A stretch of 64,000 nt of DNA from Hetaerina americana (GCA_022747635.1 JAKTNV010000009.1:69338407-69402406), one strand, 5' to 3'. Positions 47,170-58,958 are shown, counted from the first letter of the stretch. Notes: a model not told the origin generated them from the sequence alone. Numbers and translations: made by a program.

Positions 47170-47568
47170 ATGTTTAAAAAAATTGAGAACGCCGCCAGTT
47201 GTGAAGTGAGGGCAGTGATTAAATTCCTCAATGCAAGAAACGTTCGCCCATGTGATATTCATCGCCAATTAAAGGAGGTGTATGGAGACAATGTAATGGA
47301 CGAGTCGTCTGTTCGGCGGTGGTGTCGCAACTTCAACATGGGGAGGGGGAACACACACGACGATGAGCGTTCGGAGAGACCGTCTGCCATTACAGACCAA
47401 CTGGTGAGCTCAGTTGACGAATTCGTGAGGAACGATCGGCGCGTCACAATTGATGACATCTGTGAGCATTTTCCCAATGTTTCTCGAACAATTGTTCATG
47501 AAATTGTTAAACACCATCTGCATTATGCAAAAATTTGTGCAAGATGGGTCCCTCGCGTATCTCAATGA
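47170..47568 (+). pseudogene. Mariner transposase N-terminal DNA-binding domain
   Basis: From the ATG at 47170 the frame reads CEVRAVIKFLNARNVRPCDI and HRQLKEVYGDNVMDESSVRR, the first helix-turn-helix. It then gives WCRNFNMGRGNTHDDERSER, the typical GRxxxxDxxRSGRP linker, followed by DRRVTIDDICEHFPNVSRTI, the second helix-turn-helix, ending at KICARWVPRVSQ. This is a full bipartite mariner DNA-binding region of about 130 residues. It stops where the deletion begins. With no DDE domain it could at most bind ends or act as a repressor if expressed. Confidence 0.85.
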
Positions 47569-47662
47569 GCTGGCGGCGAAGGACTATGCAGCAGGAATAC
47601 AGAAACTTGTCACACGTTATGACAAATGCCTTAATTTGCTTGGAGATTATGTTGAGAAGTAG
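47560..47662 (+). pseudogene. Mariner transposase C-terminal remnant
   Basis: In the frame ending at 47660-47662 the text reads ELAAKDYAAGIQKLVTRYDK, then CLNLLGDYVEK and a stop. It matches the usual end of this mariner lineage. It lies one frame away from the N-terminal part, which locates the deletion junction at about 47545-47570. Confidence 0.8.
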
Positions 47663-47744
47663 TTTAAAGTATCCTCTTTCAAATAAAATTTTTTATGTTT
47701 GTTAATATTTACTTTTGTGTCTTTATTTCACGAACGGGTACTAC

Positions 47745-48640
47745 ATAATAATTCTTGATTAATATTAAGATTCTTCCATAAAAAATCAATACTTTTAAAG
47801 GAAATTGCCGTGAGTAATATAAAGGTGCTCTGCCGTCCATGAATTTGAATGCCAAAAGGTCAGGTAACTTTCGAGCACTGTAATAAATAGCAGATTGGCT
47901 AAGATGATCTGCTGGACATTAAGGTGGGATAAACGAACACTTGAATGCAAAATTTCGTGGTAAATCATAAAATTTATAAATTTTACTCTCTACAAATTGA
48001 ACTCGATTACAACTAAATTCAAAGAATAAAATTTAAATGTGGAAGGTTTACAAATGAAATTGTTTTACTTTAATAAATTATCATGTTTGAAATTCACGCA
48101 GCAATGGATCGGTGGCAATAGCTCGAGTGCTGACATAAACCTCCGGGTTTACAGGCTGCATCATCAATCAATTTTTATTTGAGCTGAAAGTGAGATGTAA
48201 CATATATTTTGAAAGAATTTACCTATCATTGCCTTGATTCTCGTACACCAATCACATGTGACGGTTTTTTAGTTGCGCCCTAGATTGTAATAAAGCGGAG
48301 AAGTGGTACAGCTTTGACTTTACGATGCAGTGTTAAATGCATCAGATGATGATAAATAGTGACTTTTTGAGCGGAGAAGGGAAACGAGAAATATATTATA
48401 AACATGAACTTTATTTAATAGGTTACATTTAAAATCAACACCATTCATTTTTTTATATAAAAATGGTTATTTTCCAGCAATTTTATCATTAATTTTGCAA
48501 CATATGCTGGGGTTTTTTGTCTTAAAAAGAGATTCCTTGTGCTAAATAAGGTGGTAGAAACTAGTTACTCGTATAGTTGTAATTTTCCAATGAACAATAT
48601 ATTTAGAATTCATATTGAGAAAGTAATATTTCTGAGGAGA
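47745..48640. other. Anonymous AT-rich sequence; weak Penelope-like terminal block at 48110-48175
   Basis: The minus strand of 48110-48175 reads TGATGATGCAGCCTGTAAAC and on to GTCAGCACTCGAGC. This loosely resembles Penelope-like terminal blocks but lacks the GAAA of the hammerhead core. The rest has no recognisable content. Confidence 0.3.
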
Positions 48641-48649
48641 AATTTGCTG

Positions 48650-49050
48650 GATGGTCAGGCGGCCCTACATTCCCGACACACATACACCTTGTTCCTTTCC
48701 AACCCTTTTCTTTTTTTAATCTTCACCAGCTCGTAATTTCGATTTTTAATAGCGCCCCTCACTCTCAAAGAGAGGAATCTTTAATCAAATTCCCGAGTCC
48801 GTCTCTCTTTTTATTGCGAGCCATCATTTTGTCCTGCCTTGTAGATCTCTCCCCTCCCCCTCGAGAACCCTTTCGTCTCCCCTTTTCCGGCGTCCCCCTC
48901 CCCTTTTCACTCCGCCTCGTGACCCCTCGTTCGGCCAACCAACTCACTTCTCCCCTGACCCCCCTCGGTTCTTTTGTTCCCCTCCACCTCATTTACCATC
49001 GTCTCTTCTTTCCCTCTCAGCGCCCGACCGCCTTCAATGCCCCGTAATTT
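48650..49050. other. CT-rich GC island
   Basis: Pyrimidine-rich plus strand at 48845-49020. Frames of 64-77 codons on both strands are compositional. Confidence 0.45.
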
Positions 49051-49242
49051 AGCATAGCTGGTTTCTCTGAAGGCGAAAACATTCTGGCAGAAGAAAGACA
49101 AATCAATCTATTTAATAAAAATACCTTAGTGTTGAGAACTGAAGTAGGGTTAATTTATTATTGAGTCTAAACAAATTTTCTGAGACGAATTGAGAAATTT
49201 CGTTTGTAGGTACGTTACGTGTATACATAGAAAATTGGTTCG

Positions 49243-49295
49243 GTTAGTAGCTACTGAAGAAGTCGTCGACGTATCCGATAGGTTTGAAATATTCA
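49243..49295 (+). repeat. Weak hammerhead-like/Penelope-like terminal block
   Basis: Reads CTACTGAAGAAGTCGTCGAC and, 16 nt further on, TTTGAAATATTC. The CUGAAGA and GAAA blocks are present at a plausible distance, but I find no convincing stem I or stem III, so at best it is a decayed copy. Confidence 0.2.
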
Positions 49296-49466
49296 TTGCG
49301 ATTTTCCTGTTTGGTCAATAGTAAATGAATCGTATTTCATTTTGTTATATGTCGATTATACTGTTTGCTTTGCATCATGAATATGAATCATTAATAATAA
49401 TTCCGAGAAGCTATGGGATATGCCCGAACGGTAACTTTTAACGGAGTCATCAGCTAACATGCATTT

Positions 49467-49550
49467 CAATGCAACATTTTGAGAGTGTAAAAATCATTCA
49501 CCTTGACCAGGACGAATTCGCAGACCACGAGGTTAAAGCCAACTTTAAAC
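49467..49550 (-). repeat. SINE family C fragment (copy 4)
   Basis: The reverse complement contains AAGGTGAATGATTTTTACAC, TCTCAAAATGTTGCATT and upstream GTTTAAAGTTGGCTTTAACC. The last block also occurs next to the family C copies near 37090-37110. The tRNA head is degraded. Confidence 0.5.
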
Positions 49551-49749
49551 ACATAGGCTGATTATACGATATCTTGGTCATATTCCAAGAAACTGCGAGA
49601 GATGCCGCAACGGTAACTTTTAACGTAGATTGTGATGCGTGGACTGTGGCGCGCCGCGCACGACTACCAATGCCTATGACATTGTATGTATGGTATTTCG
49701 TCACAAAATCTTGTTCCTTTAAAATTCCCAAAATATCCCAAGTTAAATA

Positions 49750-49860
49750 GGGCGCCTCGAAAGCTTAACTAGCTAAAACACTCGGCCGGACACCGAGGTA
49801 TCCAGGTTCGAAACCCGGTCACAGCGAATGATTTTTACACTATGAAATTGTTGCATTAAT
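49750..49860 (+). mobile_element. tRNA-derived SINE, family C (copy 1, best head)
   Basis: The head reads GGGCGCCTCGAAAGCTTAAC, TAGCTAAAACACTCGGCCGG and box B GGTTCGAAACC (49805-49815), an exact match to GGTTCRANNCC. CGGTCACAGCGAATGATTTT and TGAAATTGTTGCATT follow. Copies or fragments lie at 36876-36978, 37331-37370 and 49467-49550. The head is tRNA-like, but the box A region is degraded, so it is more likely a retroposon than a functional tRNA gene. No clear target-site duplication found. Confidence 0.75.
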
Positions 49861-50069
49861 AAGAACTCGAGAAACGAGAATGAAACAAGGATATTATATT
49901 TTGTTTTAGTGACAGAACAGTGATTTATTATAGCGCTTGCTTAAAATTGGATTGATAATGGACTGCATGTTTGACAAACTGCAGTTTGTCCAATGGTATT
50001 TATTTATAATATTTTTAGGCCTAGATATAAACTAAATATATACTATAAATGCTTAATATGCGAGTTATG

Positions 50070-50210
50070 CACATATCTTCTTAGACAAGATCGAACATCC
50101 AAGTTAATTATGAGTGACATGCATAGATATGGGAATATATTTATTCCCATATCTATGCATGTAACTCAATATTACCTTTTGTGTTGCATCTTGTCTTAGG
50201 AGATTAGTTC
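50070..50210. repeat. Imperfect foldback of about 65-bp arms with a perfect 21-bp core
   Basis: The core is a perfect inverted repeat: ACATGCATAGATATGGGAATA (50117-50137, 21 bp, split here as ACATGCATAGATA + TGGGAATA) against 50142-50162, with a 4-nt loop. Farther out the arms still match imperfectly: CTTCTTAGACAAGAT (50079-50093) against ATCTTGTCTTAGGAG (50188-50202). The long, partly mismatched hairpin is what a foldback transposon or a hairpin-RNA precursor would look like. Confidence 0.7.
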
Positions 50211-50640
50211 AAACCCCACACGAAACACCTATATTAACATATGCATATACGGCTTGATAGCGCACTAAAAGGGTATTAACTAAAACTCAAATATTCAGTA
50301 AGGTATATACTAAGATGAAGGAAGACAAAATTCGTGTTGAAGTTTTAAGTATCGTAGAGATGCTTTGAGAACAAACTTCAGAGTCTACGTTTCATGTTCC
50401 ACGAGGATTTCCAAGCGAAGAAAAAGAAATATATCGCTCTCCCGATCTTCTTAATGATGATTTCAGAAGGCCCAAGAGAGTTATTAGTGGTTTTTGTTTG
50501 GTGCTGTTTATTTTTGTTTGCATATGTGACGGCCGTTCCAAAAACGGTGGAGTCCGTCGCGAGGTTTAGAGCAGCGTAAAGATTTATACACCATTTTAAC
50601 GTATGATAAAAGTTTTCGCTTTTCAAAAAAAATAAAACAA
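50211..50640. other. Anonymous AT-rich sequence
   Basis: No recognisable feature. Overlapping 82- and 61-codon frames on opposite strands are not domain-like. Confidence 0.4.
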
Positions 50641-51230
50641 AACCTAGAGTGTCGAGGCGAGAGCTTGCGAGAGCAAGTGTTACATTTTTTTTACCCCATC
50701 TGAATAAGGACGATATGTGTTAGGTGGGAGTGGGAAGGGTAGGGTTAGAGGGTTGTGGGTGGCGTAGGGGGATGGGATCGTGGGGGGGCGAGAAAGGAGA
50801 GGGAGGGGACATAACGGACAGGCCGCCACCCAGAGGTTTTGAGTCATTAAAACAGACACGGACACCTTGTTCTTAATGATGCCGCAGGACAGTCGAACAG
50901 AGGAGGACATCCCTTAGTGGTCTTAGCGTGGACGCCGGGTGGGGGTCACGGAGCCGGAAGGAGCAGGAGGATTTTCCCCTGGGGAGAACGCGTGGAGGTT
51001 TGTGGGGACGTCGGGGGAAGCAAACCCCCTTCCCTCCCCCAATCTTTCTCTCCCGTCCACCCCCCGAAACCCTTTCCTGAAGCATTTGGTCTCAAAAAAA
51101 ACACCAACCCACTTCCCACCTCATCCCCTTCTCCCGGTAGGCGGTCTTTTTCTCTTCTCTCCTGTCCTCGGACATCTCCCGTTTTGCAACTTAAATGACC
51201 GCCCGGGTGTGTTTGTGTGGGAGCGCGTGT
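50640..51230. other. GC-rich island
   Basis: G-rich plus strand (50720-50830), then mixed GC-rich DNA and a C-rich part (51020-51180). Frames of 70-126 codons overlap on both strands and look compositional. A TGACGTCA palindrome lies just outside at 51351-51358. Confidence 0.5.
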
Positions 51231-53131
51231 GTGTATTTAATATTTTTTTCAGAGGAATCGCTTCTTCGGATGAAAGTAGCGGCAAAGCCTTTTTCCCCAA
51301 CAAAAATGCAAGTTGTTAGATGAAAGAAGATGACACGCTCGGACTTTTAATGACGTCAGGAGGACTCCCCTCCTCGACTTGGAATATATATTTTTTTGTG
51401 TTTTTTTTAATGACTGAAGCGAGGGCGAGTGGAATTTTCGTCTAAGAAGATATGAATTTCCCAGGAACTGTTTTTAATTTGAGGTCGCTAGAGTTTATTT
51501 ATTATTTTTTCCCACCGTTCCGTTCAACAGATGCCTGAACAATAATGAGTAAATTTTACGCGAGAGCCTATTATCGACACTGCCTGGACAAATAACTCTC
51601 GTTAGGTTTTAAAATAGAAAATGATGGAAACTTTTGCGACAAAAACACATCAATTATCTACCCAAGTTAATTAAACCCGAAAATTTAATACTTGAGTACG
51701 TCTGGTGGAAAATATTTTCAATGATATTTTCAGCACTTGAACTGTGGAAATCATTCCTTAAAAATATTTTACGTTAAAAATGAGGTTTGACGTTTTTAAA
51801 AGGGAATTTTGAAGGTGTTCAATTAATGAGAGAAAGAAAAAGTTGGAGTGAGAAATGAGTTTGGCAACTACGAAACTTGATAATCAAGTGTTTTGAAGAT
51901 TTAGCATTGTACTAGGAGTATTATTAGCAAGAGTTATGAAGAGAAACTAAGGTATCTAATCAAAGTAAAAACTATAAACAGCCGGGAGCATCAATGCCTA
52001 ATTTCTAAAAATAAGTTTTAGGGTGAGTTCTTCCAGGAACGAATGATTTCAAAACAACAAGAGAGATTAATAAACCGGGAGAATAATAATGAATATTTTA
52101 TGGGGTATTAATGCTACAAAAATGCTTTACTTGGAACCTGTCAAAAGTCGCTTCATGTCGCCGTCTACAATTTTAATACCATCAATCTTCATTCATCCAT
52201 CTGAAGGACACATTTTCGTGAATATGTATTATATGTTTGGGCCGCTTTTCAAAATTTTAAATCAATATAATCATAGCTTTTTTTATCATTATTCATGCTC
52301 AAAACCCGATACTAAATTTGATGCTGTTATAATTTTAATTAATCATTTTTGAACCCAGTAATTTGGTGATTATTACTGTTCATGTTTTTCCCATTAATCT
52401 CCTTGTACTACAGCATTGCTCAAGTGGAAATATTGCACGTTTCAATTACCGCACAACATGGTTTCTGGTTGACTCATTCGACCCGGATGATTCGAAGATT
52501 AGGAGTTACATTCAAAATAAGAGTCGAATAAGGGAAGGCACACGTGTATTTAAGTAAGGTGATACCGATGATTAAAGAATTATTGGCACCAAAAAAAATT
52601 GAAAAAGGCTGCCGGAATTTCCTTGAAATGTCCTGGTACAATTACGACGATCTCATTACTATGATAGGAATAATGAACACTGCGGTGACTACGTCACTCG
52701 GCCCATTAGGACGCGTGTTAGTTCCGCCACCTAGTAGTAGGACTCATCGGTCGTTATGAAAAATCCTTGCACAGCTTAAATAAGTTAGTAGCAGCAGAAA
52801 ATAAGCCACATGTGAAAGCCTATGAAAATTACCATTGATGCAAAGAGGGACAATTGGTGTTTAAAAAATCCAAGCAAGAAATGCAGAAAAATCGAAAACA
52901 CTGTAGTTTCTAGTGAAGGAGTATGGAGAGACCGTGTGAGCAGTTGAATTATTTTTGAAAAGAGGAGAGAATAAATATAATGAAAGTCAAAGCCAGGAAC
53001 TCGTAGTGCTCAAAGTAGTGAAGAAAGATGGAGGAATCCTACATGAGGGAAATTTAGAACGCACGACACGATTGAAATTTACCAAATCATTTTACGTGTT
53101 ATTCCTAACAAGATGGGGCTGAATTACGAGA
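51231..53131. other. Anonymous AT-rich sequence
   Basis: No recognisable gene or element. Confidence 0.4.
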
Positions 53132-53190
53132 GGCATGGTGTCCCATTGCTAGGAAAATGACTGGAGGACTCCGGTTTGATTTCCGGATAC
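53132..53190 (+). repeat. Possible tRNA-like (SINE head) fragment
   Basis: GGCATGGTGTCCCATTGCTA (box A-like) is followed by CTGGAGGACTCCGGTTTGAT and TTCCGG (box B-like GGTTTGATTTCC, one insertion from consensus). Spacing suits a tRNA-derived head. No second copy is seen, so the call is weak. Confidence 0.3.
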
Positions 53191-53682
53191 GTATCAGGTC
53201 ACTTTTAGTTTCACCGACAATGTGTTTTCTTTTGGAACCAGGCCATTCTGGGAAACCAGGATAGGATATCTTACTCTAAGTGAGTAAACATGTGTAAATG
53301 TTACACCATTGTGCTCGGCATAATGGGTGAATTCTACCCTCGCTCATTAAACTCAAAGATGTCGAGTTCAGGAAAAGAAGTTTACAAGTTATCAAAGAGA
53401 CTTCACGGAACAAATGTTTTTGAAAATAATACTAACTTTCCAGAACTACTCCAATATTTAAGAAGAAATACAATTAATAATTCTTTAGCTAATCATACCA
53501 ATAGTAAGGATTGAATTCTGCAAGGAGATTACGTCATTATAGTCTTCATTCCCGTCTCGAAAAAGGCTAAAGCACCATCTCCGGTAAATACGCATTAAAA
53601 TTTTTCAAGGGAGTAATTTATCAATAATGCATTTGTAAATCTTTTATCAATAAAAGGTTGGAGAGCAATGTAAACATCTGTG
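53191..53682. other. Anonymous AT-rich sequence
   Basis: The 74-codon plus frame at 53290-53514 has no recognised family. Confidence 0.35.
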
Positions 53683-54985
53683 CGAGGTCTATCCAAAACG
53701 TATCGCGTCTTTTGTGTTTTTTTCAAAAATTACTTATTTATTCATGAATATCAATTTAGCCCCCTTCAAAGTAATCCCCATCAAATATGTGCCAACGTTT
53801 TTTACAATCCTCGAAGCACTTTAAAAAATCATTTTTTGTCATCTTGTTCAGCTCCTCCTTCGATGCAGTCTTTAGCTCGTCAACCGTGGCGTAGCGTCGT
53901 ACTTTCATGGGCTTCTTTAAGTACGTGAACAAGAAAAAGTCACTGGGAGCCAGGTCTGGGGAATACGGTGGCAGCGGCATCATTGGTGTTTTGTTATTGG
54001 CCAAGAATTTGCGCAAAAGTAACGATGTGTGAACAAGGGCGTTGTCATTGTGCAAAAGCAAATTTTTGTTCTTCCGCAAATCTACGTGGTTGTGGCGGAT
54101 TTCTTCGCGCATAACTTGCAGGTAATATTCTTTACTTAACGTTCTACCCTGTGGCAAGAACTCATGATGCACCACGCCCCAGCAATCGAAGAAAACTGTA
54201 AGCAAAACTTGCACATTCGATCGAACTTGACGCGCTTTTTCGGTGTTGGCTCGAGCTGCAACTTCCATTAGGATGATAGGGTGTTTGGATATTTCCATGT
54301 CATAACCGTAAACCCATGATTCGCCACCAGTTATGACCCTCTGGAGCAAATTTGGGTCGTCGTGAACAGAGTCCAACTCCTCATTAGCAATGTTAATGCG
54401 TTGCTGTTTTTGGTCAAAATTGAGCAATTTTTGTGCGAATTTCGCTGCGACCCGTATCATTCCCAAATAATTGGTAAAAATCGAATGGCACGAGCCAATC
54501 GACTCGTGCCAAAACCCAACCTCTAACGGTGATTGGACGATTGGCCAATACTATTGTCTTCACTTCATCAATGTTTTCGTCTGTTGTTGACGTGTTCATG
54601 GGTCCGGCACGCTCTTCATCATTCACATCTTCTCGGCCCTCTGAGAACATTTTGTACAACCGATAAGCGTGACTTTGATCCAAGATAGCTTCTCCGTACG
54701 CCACAGTAAACATTCGGAATGGGTATGCACACTTAATTTCGTTTTTCATGCAAAATTTGATACAAATCCTTTGCTTCATTTTTTGGAACAGGCAAAAATC
54801 GAAGACAAGCCAAAACACGTCCAAGAAAAACAGCTGTCAACAATTAACTGGACATTCGAAATGACCGAACTCTTCGGCATAAGTAAGAGACATAAGTACC
54901 AACATGGAGCCACAAAAAATTCAAAATCAAATATACAAATATTCCGCGAAAATTCAAAACTCGTGATACTTTTTAGCAGACCTCG
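53683..54985 (-). mobile_element. Mariner-like element copy M-B (1303 bp, best preserved)
   Basis: Inverted ends: CGAGGTCTATCCAAAACGTA at 53683, and CGAGGTCTGCTAAAAAGTAT read from 54985. The right side is followed by TA; the left has TG in its place, suggesting a mutated target-site duplication. It is near full length for a mariner. The transposase on the minus strand is split into two long frames (54824-54414 and 54466-53756). The element is homologous to M-A, and the two share the same right flank for about 360 bp. Confidence 0.9.
53756..54824 (-). pseudogene. Mariner transposase, two-frame pseudogene (M-B)
   Basis: The N-terminal frame (54824-54414) carries a helix-turn-helix ending HAYRLYKMFSEGREDVNDEE and a second one, ENIDEVKTIVLANRPITVRG. 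The catalytic frame (54466-53756, 236 codons) carries VITGGESWVYGYD, where the first catalytic Asp is Gly; HHEFLPQGRT; LLLHNDNALVHTS with the second Asp; YSPDLAPSDFFLF with the third Asp, 34 residues between the two; and the terminal KKRWHIFDGDYFEGG. Apart from the Asp loss and the break around 54414-54466, the protein is nearly complete. Confidence 0.9.
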
Positions 54986-55345
54986 TATTCTACTTCAATC
55001 TGTTTCATTGCTTCGCACGTTACCCTTTTATCACCTTTGTAACTCAAAATCATCCCTCTTCCAGACTTTTTCCTGGCTCCCTATCCACTCATCTTAGCCG
55101 AAGTCAACCTTTCAGCTCCGCGTTCATCATCCATCACCAACAGAATACAAAATTTTCACATTGGTGGCAGAAGAAGATCTAGTGACTGACAATTAATTTG
55201 GAGTACACCTGAAGTAACACCTGACAAGAGAACACCACTGCATTTGAGCTAACTCCATCTATCCTTACTCTTTGCACCCGACCATTCATAAAGTCTTCAA
55301 TCCAACCCTGGATATTTTTATATATGCTATATGCTTCTAGTTTGC
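54986..55345 (-). pseudogene. Non-LTR reverse transcriptase fragment, second copy of L1
   Basis: Closely matches 32567-32940, beginning at the mariner end. The minus strand reads KNIQGWIEDFMNGRVQRVRI, then DGVSSNAVVFSCQ, parallel to L1. The 12-bp unit that is doubled at 32787-32810 is single here (55207-55218). Similarity stops at about 55345, just before the truncated mariner M-C. Confidence 0.85.
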
Positions 55346-55353
55346 CAGTAATG

Positions 55354-55992
55354 CCTCATTAGCCATGTTAATGCGTTGCTGTTTTTGGTCAAAATTGAGC
55401 AATTTTGGTACGAATTTCGCGGCGACTCGTGTCATGCCCAAATCATCGGTAAAAATTAAATGGCACGAGCCAATCGATATATTTAGGTCCTCAGCAAATC
55501 AACCTCTAACGGTGATTGGACGATTGGCCAATACTATTTTCTTCTCTGTTGTTCATCAATGTTTTCGTCTGTTTTTGACGTGCTCGGGCATCCGTGCTGG
55601 ATCGTGCGTGGAAGAGCTGCTCTTCGTCGTTCAAATCTTCTCGGCCCTCTGAGAACATTTTGTACCACCGATAAGCGTGGCTTCGATCCAAGCTAGCTTC
55701 TCCATGTGCCACACTCAACATTCGGAATACGTCCGCGCACTTAAATTCGATTTTCACAAAAAATTTGATACGGTTCTTTTGATTCATTTTTTGGAACAGG
55801 CAAAAATCGAAGACAAGCCAAAACACGTCCAAGCAAAACAGCTGTCAAGAATTAATTGAGCATTCAAAATGGCCGAACTCTTCGGCGGAAGTGAGAGACA
55901 TAAGTACCAACATAATGCCCCAAAAAATCGAAAATCAAATATACGTGACCCGCGGAAATTCCAAATTCGCGATACCTTTTGAAGAGACCACG
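55354..55992 (-). mobile_element. Mariner-like element copy M-C, truncated (N-terminal half only)
   Basis: Homologous to the right half of M-A and M-B, starting abruptly at CCTCATTAGCCATGTTAATG (inside the transposase) and running to a right end read as CGTGGTCTCTTCAAAAGGTA from 55992. The minus-strand frame 55832-55506 keeps the first helix-turn-helix (HAYRWYKMFSEGREDLNDEE) and loses the frame before the second. The catalytic half is missing. The abrupt left edge against L1 sequence marks a recombination or deletion junction. Confidence 0.85.
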
Positions 55993-57057
55993 TGAACTAC
56001 TGAAAAAATCAGTTTGGGTGAGACAATGGGAGAGCACAGGTGTACGCTTTGACTATGACGGGAATATTGAAAGGAGTGTATACACCATCTACTTGGAAGC
56101 TTTATTCTCTTAAATGATATCTAGAAAGAGTTCAACGGAACTGAATAATAAGATATGGTGGCATCATTGCGAGAAACAAACCTAGCTTCGCGGGACATTT
56201 TTCATTTTTGAAATACACATAAGTGTCTGACTGCACGATCGAAACTAATGGAGAGAGTATCGCGATAAGCAATAATAGACTGAACATTAAGATGAGTAAC
56301 CTTTGTCGGCAGTGCTTTAATGGGCAGAATTGACTCGATATGTCGGACATTGAGAAGACGAGCAAGGTATTATTTAGGTAGAGGAGGTTCTCCACATGAA
56401 TTCAAAGAAGACAAAATAGGATTTTCGGAGACGGGGTGTTAGGTTTGGAAGGCTGAGATAGAAAGGATAATGTTAGATTAGCTAGTGCTAGAGGGAAAAA
56501 GAATAGATATTTGGGTCAAAATTAACGCAGTAACAATAAGGAGCAGATTGAGAGATAAAATTGTGTAGAAACCGTTTAAAACTAATCATATCTATTTTTA
56601 TAAAACGATAACACGTAATTATTTTCACAGCATTTTGAAAACCAACAATGCAGTAGACTCCTTCTCTCCCGATCACTTTGTTCCTAGACCCTTGGCTGTT
56701 TAATCGGAAATCACGTTCAAATTGGGTTTCAGACCTATATGAATGAAAACTGATATTTTAGTTCTCACTGCAGTTTTAGGGATTGATTTTTGACTGTTAA
56801 ATGAAAACTTCCTAACCCATTGCATATGCACTTTTCAATTGATATGCGTCATTTTTGTCATTCATCAACTGGATAAATCGAGGCCAGTTAGCGCAAGACC
56901 AGAAAAGAAGGTTTGCACGGTATCTTTAAGCAGTGGACTATATAAAATTATATGGATGAACGATTTTATTTTGCCATGCATTTTAAAGAATTATAATCAT
57001 TTTCTTCATAATCAATATTTATTTGCGTTTTGACTATTTGTGGTGTTATGGGTGTAT

Positions 57058-57060
<3 letters not shown>
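55993..57060. other. Anonymous AT-rich sequence
   Basis: No recognisable feature. Confidence 0.4.
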
Positions 57061-57107
<47 letters not shown>

Positions 57108-57125
57108 TTATTTATTTATATACAT
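57061..57125. repeat. A-run, (TA)n and (TTTA)n compound microsatellite
   Basis: An A-run is followed by about 30 bp of TA repeats and then four TTTA units. An A-run followed by a TA repeat can mark an old retroposon tail, but no body is visible. Confidence 0.92.
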
Positions 57126-58958
57126 ATATGCCTTGCGAATATGAATATTTAAATATTTAGTGAAGAGAAAATTAATTGTCATCGTTGTGGCCCTATCCTC
57201 TCGGCTTAGGTAACAATTTTTATACGCCAACAATATTATCACTTCATAAACATCACCCCTTTATACACTGTTTTAGTCATGAAACTGTTTGATAATATTT
57301 TATCAACCATATAAAATATTCTTGCATTTAAATATGCGGTTTCAAGGCACTTAAAACATTCAACACTCAAACTTCTCAACCTATTTGAGGCAACAATGAA
57401 GTGCCATGCACCGTTGAGGTCGTGGGGTTTGTGTTTTGACGCTTTATGCCTCACGTGGATTAAATTTGATAGTGAGTAATACGTTTCTCCTTATTTCCTA
57501 GCTGTCATGCCAAGACGGTGGAACGACCTCTTGACCACCCCTTATGGCGTTCAGTCACTACTTAATTCCTCCGGTATTAAGGTTTCGTCCACGTCCCTGA
57601 TGGCAGGGGGTCCCAAGTCTATTCCGTGAAGTGAATTCTAAGGATCGAGCCTTTCTCAGAGGACTTCAATTAACACTCCGTCACTCGCAACCGGGCTGAC
57701 ACATCAAAACCTCTTTATGTCCTTTCTATCCCTTGACCACATCGGGGATGGTTTGTCGGGGTCGTTTTCGTGCCCGCCAGGAGATTGCTCTAATCGAGGC
57801 ACGCCGGGGAAATCCGAATTCAAAAATATGTAGCTTCCATTGAGGTATTTTTCATAGTATTATTATCATGAAATCCTTACGGTGATTTCTCTCGTGATTT
57901 AACTTGGAGCTTGGTCTTTGAGGACATGAGATGAGCGTGTGTTGGGATGAATTGGAGAATTTAATTGGTAAATTGATGTACGGTAAACCTGGACAGGTTG
58001 TGTAGCAGACGAGTTGGGTCGATAAAATAGAAGAAAAGAGGATGATGCTGAGATTAATTCAAAAAGCAGTTAGTAAAATAAATTTAGAACGCATCGAGAG
58101 TGAAAATCAATTTAAATTACAAGAGAACACAAACGAAAAGAAGAAATAAAATAAATAAGGAATTTTGAACGAGCGGCTTAGTTTATTCACTACTCGGAGC
58201 ATAATCAGGTATCAGTTGCGCAAAAAGGTTCCCTCTATCGATCGTAAGATTTAAAGAATATTCTTCGGGATTTCCACTTGAACAAAAGCCTCAACCAAAT
58301 AGTGTATGCCACAGCAATTATAATTATTATGCATTTTAATTAATATATAAAATACAGTTCCCTACATTCTTCAGCACAACTATTGACAGAAAGTAATGTG
58401 GGAATATATCCTCGTATTTAACTTAATTTCCTTTATAGTTAGTCCTCTGAGCATATTTTCCCCGTTTTTTTATAAATCTGTGTTCGTATAATCAGTTAAG
58501 GAATAAGTTTGTACATTTTGTTTCAGATGAAATATGTGGGATCGTATACCGCATTTTTTCCTAAATGCTTTTCGTTAATCGTTATCCTTCCTAACTGAAT
58601 GGCAACCAAATGCTTACTAAAGAAACCTAACTTTTTAACATCATATGTAGGATAATTCTGGAATGGTAAATACACCTATGAATTGTATGCATGATGAATA
58701 CAAAACAATTACATGTATGATGGTATTATATCATATTAAACATTATTTATATCTATATAGACTCACGGATGATGCATAAAGTGAAATTTTATTTAAATAT
58801 AGACACACAAAATGAAGGTAATAAAGGTAAAAGTTTAAGGTTCTGCAAGTAAATTATATTTAAAAACACTTTCTATGAGTTTATGCAAAATCCGCGATTG
58901 AGTGTATACTCTTATGAATAATGTTTAATGTGATATAATAACATTTCTGTGACATTGA
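57126..58958. other. Anonymous sequence; GC-richer patch at 57490-57830; weak terminal block at 58160-58215
   Basis: The 57490-57830 patch is GC-richer, with no frame or terminal repeat I can assign. The minus strand of 58160-58215 reads CCTGATTATGCTCCGAGTAG and GTGAATAAACTAAG. This resembles the tail of the 12113-12315 repeat (CTGATGATGACTC...GAAA...AATAAACTG) with a deletion across the core. Confidence 0.35.

Larger units (their letters stand above)
47009..47744 (+). mobile_element. Internally deleted mariner-like element, second family
   Basis: The left terminal repeat starts CGAGGGTCATCCGGAAAGTA at 47009, right after TA. The right end carries only the inner part (TAGTACCCGTTCGTG, read on the minus strand from 47744), so its outermost ~17 bp are lost. 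The interior codes for the transposase N-terminal DNA-binding part (47170-47565) joined directly to the extreme C-terminus (47560-47662); the catalytic domain is deleted. This is the same kind of deletion as in 1665-2206 but in a different mariner lineage. Confidence 0.85.

Noticed and set aside
48110..48175. TGATGATGCAGCC block on the minus strand as a hammerhead
   Set aside because: Lacks the GAAA core element; only loosely similar to Penelope-like termini.
49750..49823. Functional tRNA gene
   Set aside because: Box B is perfect, but the box A side and cloverleaf arms are degraded, and several copies share the same downstream non-tRNA block, so it is a SINE head.
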